The position numbers and the translations under genes were made by a program. DNA of 64,000 bases, from contig NZ_JAQYUU010000001.1 in the NCBI RefSeq assembly GCF_028728205.1, positions 2,092,082 through 2,156,081 of the forward strand, written 5' to 3'. Below are positions 62,482-64,000 of the stretch, one piece after another. The stretch is from Clostridium sp. 'White wine YQ' (GTDB taxonomy: Bacteria > Bacillota > Clostridia > Clostridiales > Clostridiaceae). Position 1 is the first letter of the stretch. Each line of letters opens with the position of its first letter. Below the pieces are notes generated by a model, which saw nothing but the letters and a program-made list of their open reading frames with translations, was not told the origin of the DNA and made no database searches.

Positions 62482-63766
62482 CCTCTGCAGAAAAAATATA
62501 TAAATCTTGTGTAAACATTCCCTCATTAATAAATGTATTTAGGTTCATTTTTGGATTCTTATCCACTATAGATTTTAGTATATAAAGACCTAATCCTCTA
62601 TTTTCACCTTTAGTAGAATATCCTCTATCATAAATTTTATCCATATTCAATTCTTGTTTTTTAAATGTATTAGCTACTGTAATATTTAAGTTATTATCAA
62701 TCGCTTCCACATAAATTTCTAATTTTTTATGTTCATTTTTTAATACTTCCTCTAATGCATTTTCTAATATTATTCCCATAACTCTAGAAAATTCCATTTC
62801 AGATATATTACATTCCTTTATTTTTCCTATAGTTATTAAGCTTACTTCTATATCTTTCTTAATACTTAACATTATATAATATGAAAGAATAGATTTTAAA
62901 GGTATATAATTTATATCTTTCAAATTCAGGAAGGCATCATAACTTTTATCCCCTACCACTTCTCTACTTAATTTATCTAATAGATCATTTTCTTTTAAGT
63001 TATCCATTCCAATGCCTAAAACTATGTTTTTATAATCATGTTTAAACTCTCTATATTTCTCCACTAACTTCTCTATGGTATCTATGTATAGGGTTAATTC
63101 CTTAATCTTCTTTTCTTTTTCATTTAGTTCTAATTCATCTTTTATATTCTGAATGTCTAGTTTATTATTTATAATGTAAAACATTAAGATAAAAAAGTTT
63201 ATCGAAACAAATATGATTAATTTAATTCCGTAGTTAATATTTAAATCATTTATTATTTTTATCAATATATTAATAAGAATGATTATGTATATGCCATTAA
63301 AGTTTCTTTCTTTCACATTATCATCTGGAAAACTCAAAGGAATATATCTCCTAAATAACCCAAATGCTAATAAGATTGCTAAATAAATTAATATAAAACT
63401 ATAATTAATAGGATGTAATAAAATATTAAAATTAAATATATCTGCTATATTTATTTTATAATCTAAAATAAGTACTATACCTGAACTCATATAATAGGAC
63501 ATGAGAGTAATTAACTCTACAAAAAAGGAAAGTTCCAAATTCCTTCTGAAGTTCTTGCCAATGCAGAAATAGGTTATTATATAATTGCAAAACCATACAA
63601 ATATAAATGATAAAAGGTTATCAGCTAAAAACTGCATAACACTTGGTTTAATAAGCATCACTATTATTATTGCAAAAATACCATTTAGTTTAATATTTAT
63701 CTTTTTATCAGAAAAAGCATAAATAAGATAGGTTTGAACTAATGTGGTTGCTACTGTGTAAAGCAT
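62462..63766 (-). CDS. agr-like GHKL sensor histidine kinase
   Basis: A 434-residue AgrC-type kinase. About six helices (residues 1-200) form the signal-sensing membrane part, then a coiled coil leads to the phosphorylated His in YREFKHDYKNIV and a GHKL ATPase domain with ILENALEEVLK (N box) and KGENRGLGLYILKSIVD (G box). These receptors usually bind autoinducing peptides. It overlaps the end of the response regulator gene by 16 bases. No agrB or agrD is visible downstream; they could lie beyond the right edge. Confidence 0.88.
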   Translation of the reverse strand: MLYTVATTLVQTYLIYAFSDKKINIKLNGIFAIIIVMLIKPSVMQFLADNLLSFIFVWFCNYIITYFCIGKNFRRNLELSFFVELITLMSYYMSSGIVLILDYKINIADIFNFNILLHPINYSFILIYLAILLAFGLFRRYIPLSFPDDNVKERNFNGIYIIILINILIKIINDLNINYGIKLIIFVSINFFILMFYIINNKLDIQNIKDELELNEKEKKIKELTLYIDTIEKLVEKYREFKHDYKNIVLGIGMDNLKENDLLDKLSREVVGDKSYDAFLNLKDINYIPLKSILSYYIMLSIKKDIEVSLITIGKIKECNISEMEFSRVMGIILENALEEVLKNEHKKLEIYVEAIDNNLNITVANTFKKQELNMDKIYDRGYSTKGENRGLGLYILKSIVDKNPKMNLNTFINEGMFTQDLYIFSAEEKLKGK

Positions 63767-64000
63767 GATCGTATCTCCTTCTCTCTTCTCTTAGAAACAA
63801 TCTCCCTTATACCACCAGTAAGAACTACATATAAATCCTCATTAACATCTTCAATCATTTTAATATGTTCTTTATTAACAATTATGCTTCTATGAATTTG
63901 TATAAATTGATTTGAAAGTTCTTCTTGAATTTCCTTTAGAGTTAAATTCACGCTTATTTCCTTATTTATTGTATATATAATAATCTTCTTTTTACTCTTA
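63751..64000 (-). CDS. LytTR-domain response regulator, C-terminal part
   Basis: The last 83 codons of a response regulator; the frame is open to the window edge, so GTG 63951 is not the start. The visible part is a LytTR DNA-binding domain: TLKEIQEELSNQFIQIHRSIIVNKEHI and the closing SKRREKEIRSCF. The receiver domain lies outside the window. It is upstream of and overlaps the kinase gene, as in agrA-type or com-type two-component pairs. Confidence 0.88.
   Translation of the reverse strand, partial: KSKKKIIIYTINKEISVNLTLKEIQEELSNQFIQIHRSIIVNKEHIKMIEDVNEDLYVVLTGGIREIVSKRREKEIRSCFTQ

Overview
The window is AT-rich chromosomal DNA of an anaerobic Firmicute, most likely Clostridium sensu stricto of the solvent- or butyrate-forming kind. 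The evidence is the base composition, strong AGGAGG-type ribosome sites, the [FeFe]-hydrogenase maturase HydF, a CoA-transferase behind Rex-like operators, a T-box leader, a LevR-type sigma-54 activator and an orphan histidine kinase. I saw no phage genes, transposase, integrase, CRISPR array, rRNA or tRNA. The gene order reads as ordinary chromosome with many short operons separated by clear hairpin terminators.

Layout. 1-2.9 kb: end of a class II fructose-bisphosphate aldolase, then a TPR-GAF-GGDEF diguanylate cyclase. 2.9-8.6 kb: a complete mannose-family PTS (IIA-IIB-IIC-IID) and its LevR-like activator; both transcription units carry almost identical sigma-54 (-24/-12) promoters and a shared upstream element. 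8.8-13 kb: membrane glycosyltransferase, PHP phosphoesterase, small unknown protein, SDR dehydrogenase. 13.3-17.4 kb: YcdX-like PHP protein, U32 protein and class III aminotransferase in one run. 17.4-20 kb: aspA-hydF operon. 20-24.4 kb: chemotaxis receptor, an odd KASIII homologue, L,D-transpeptidase. 24.7-29.7 kb: surface and unknown genes, including a membrane protein with a possible lysozyme-like outer domain, a CnaB/carboxypeptidase-regulatory-like protein, a protein with striking two-residue periodicity, a sugar aminotransferase and an acyltransferase. 29.7-34 kb: orphan kinase and secreted InhA-type metalloprotease.

34-39 kb: GreA-family factor behind a long inverted repeat, DUF2752 protein, deoD, a WYL regulator-SDR-Dabb operon, exonuclease-BRCT protein. 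39.3-42.3 kb: Asn-specific T-box leader and asparagine synthetase, then a tRNA-dihydrouridine synthase. 42.4-44.3 kb: CoA-transferase with two tandem Rex-like boxes overlapping its promoter, and a small unknown gene. 44.3-49.3 kb: ABC exporter pair with divergent TetR regulator and repeated operator-like sites. 49.3-62.2 kb: lipase-like hydrolase, Na+/H+ antiporter, Tim44-like protein, a C45 acyltransferase/S66 peptidase pair, DUF4317 protein, nitroreductase, methyltransferase, ThpR, M20 amidohydrolase and MFS exporter. 62.4-64 kb: an agr-like sensor kinase and the C-terminal part of its LytTR response regulator, cut by the window edge.

The most interesting signals are regulatory: the twin sigma-54 promoters, the tandem Rex boxes, the fully self-consistent tRNA-Asn T-box, and a MITE-like hairpin before the GreA paralogue. 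Among proteins, the period-2 Ala/charged protein at 26571-27014 and the KASIII homologue lacking His and Asn of the triad deserve attention. All functions are read from sequence motifs only; no database search was possible.
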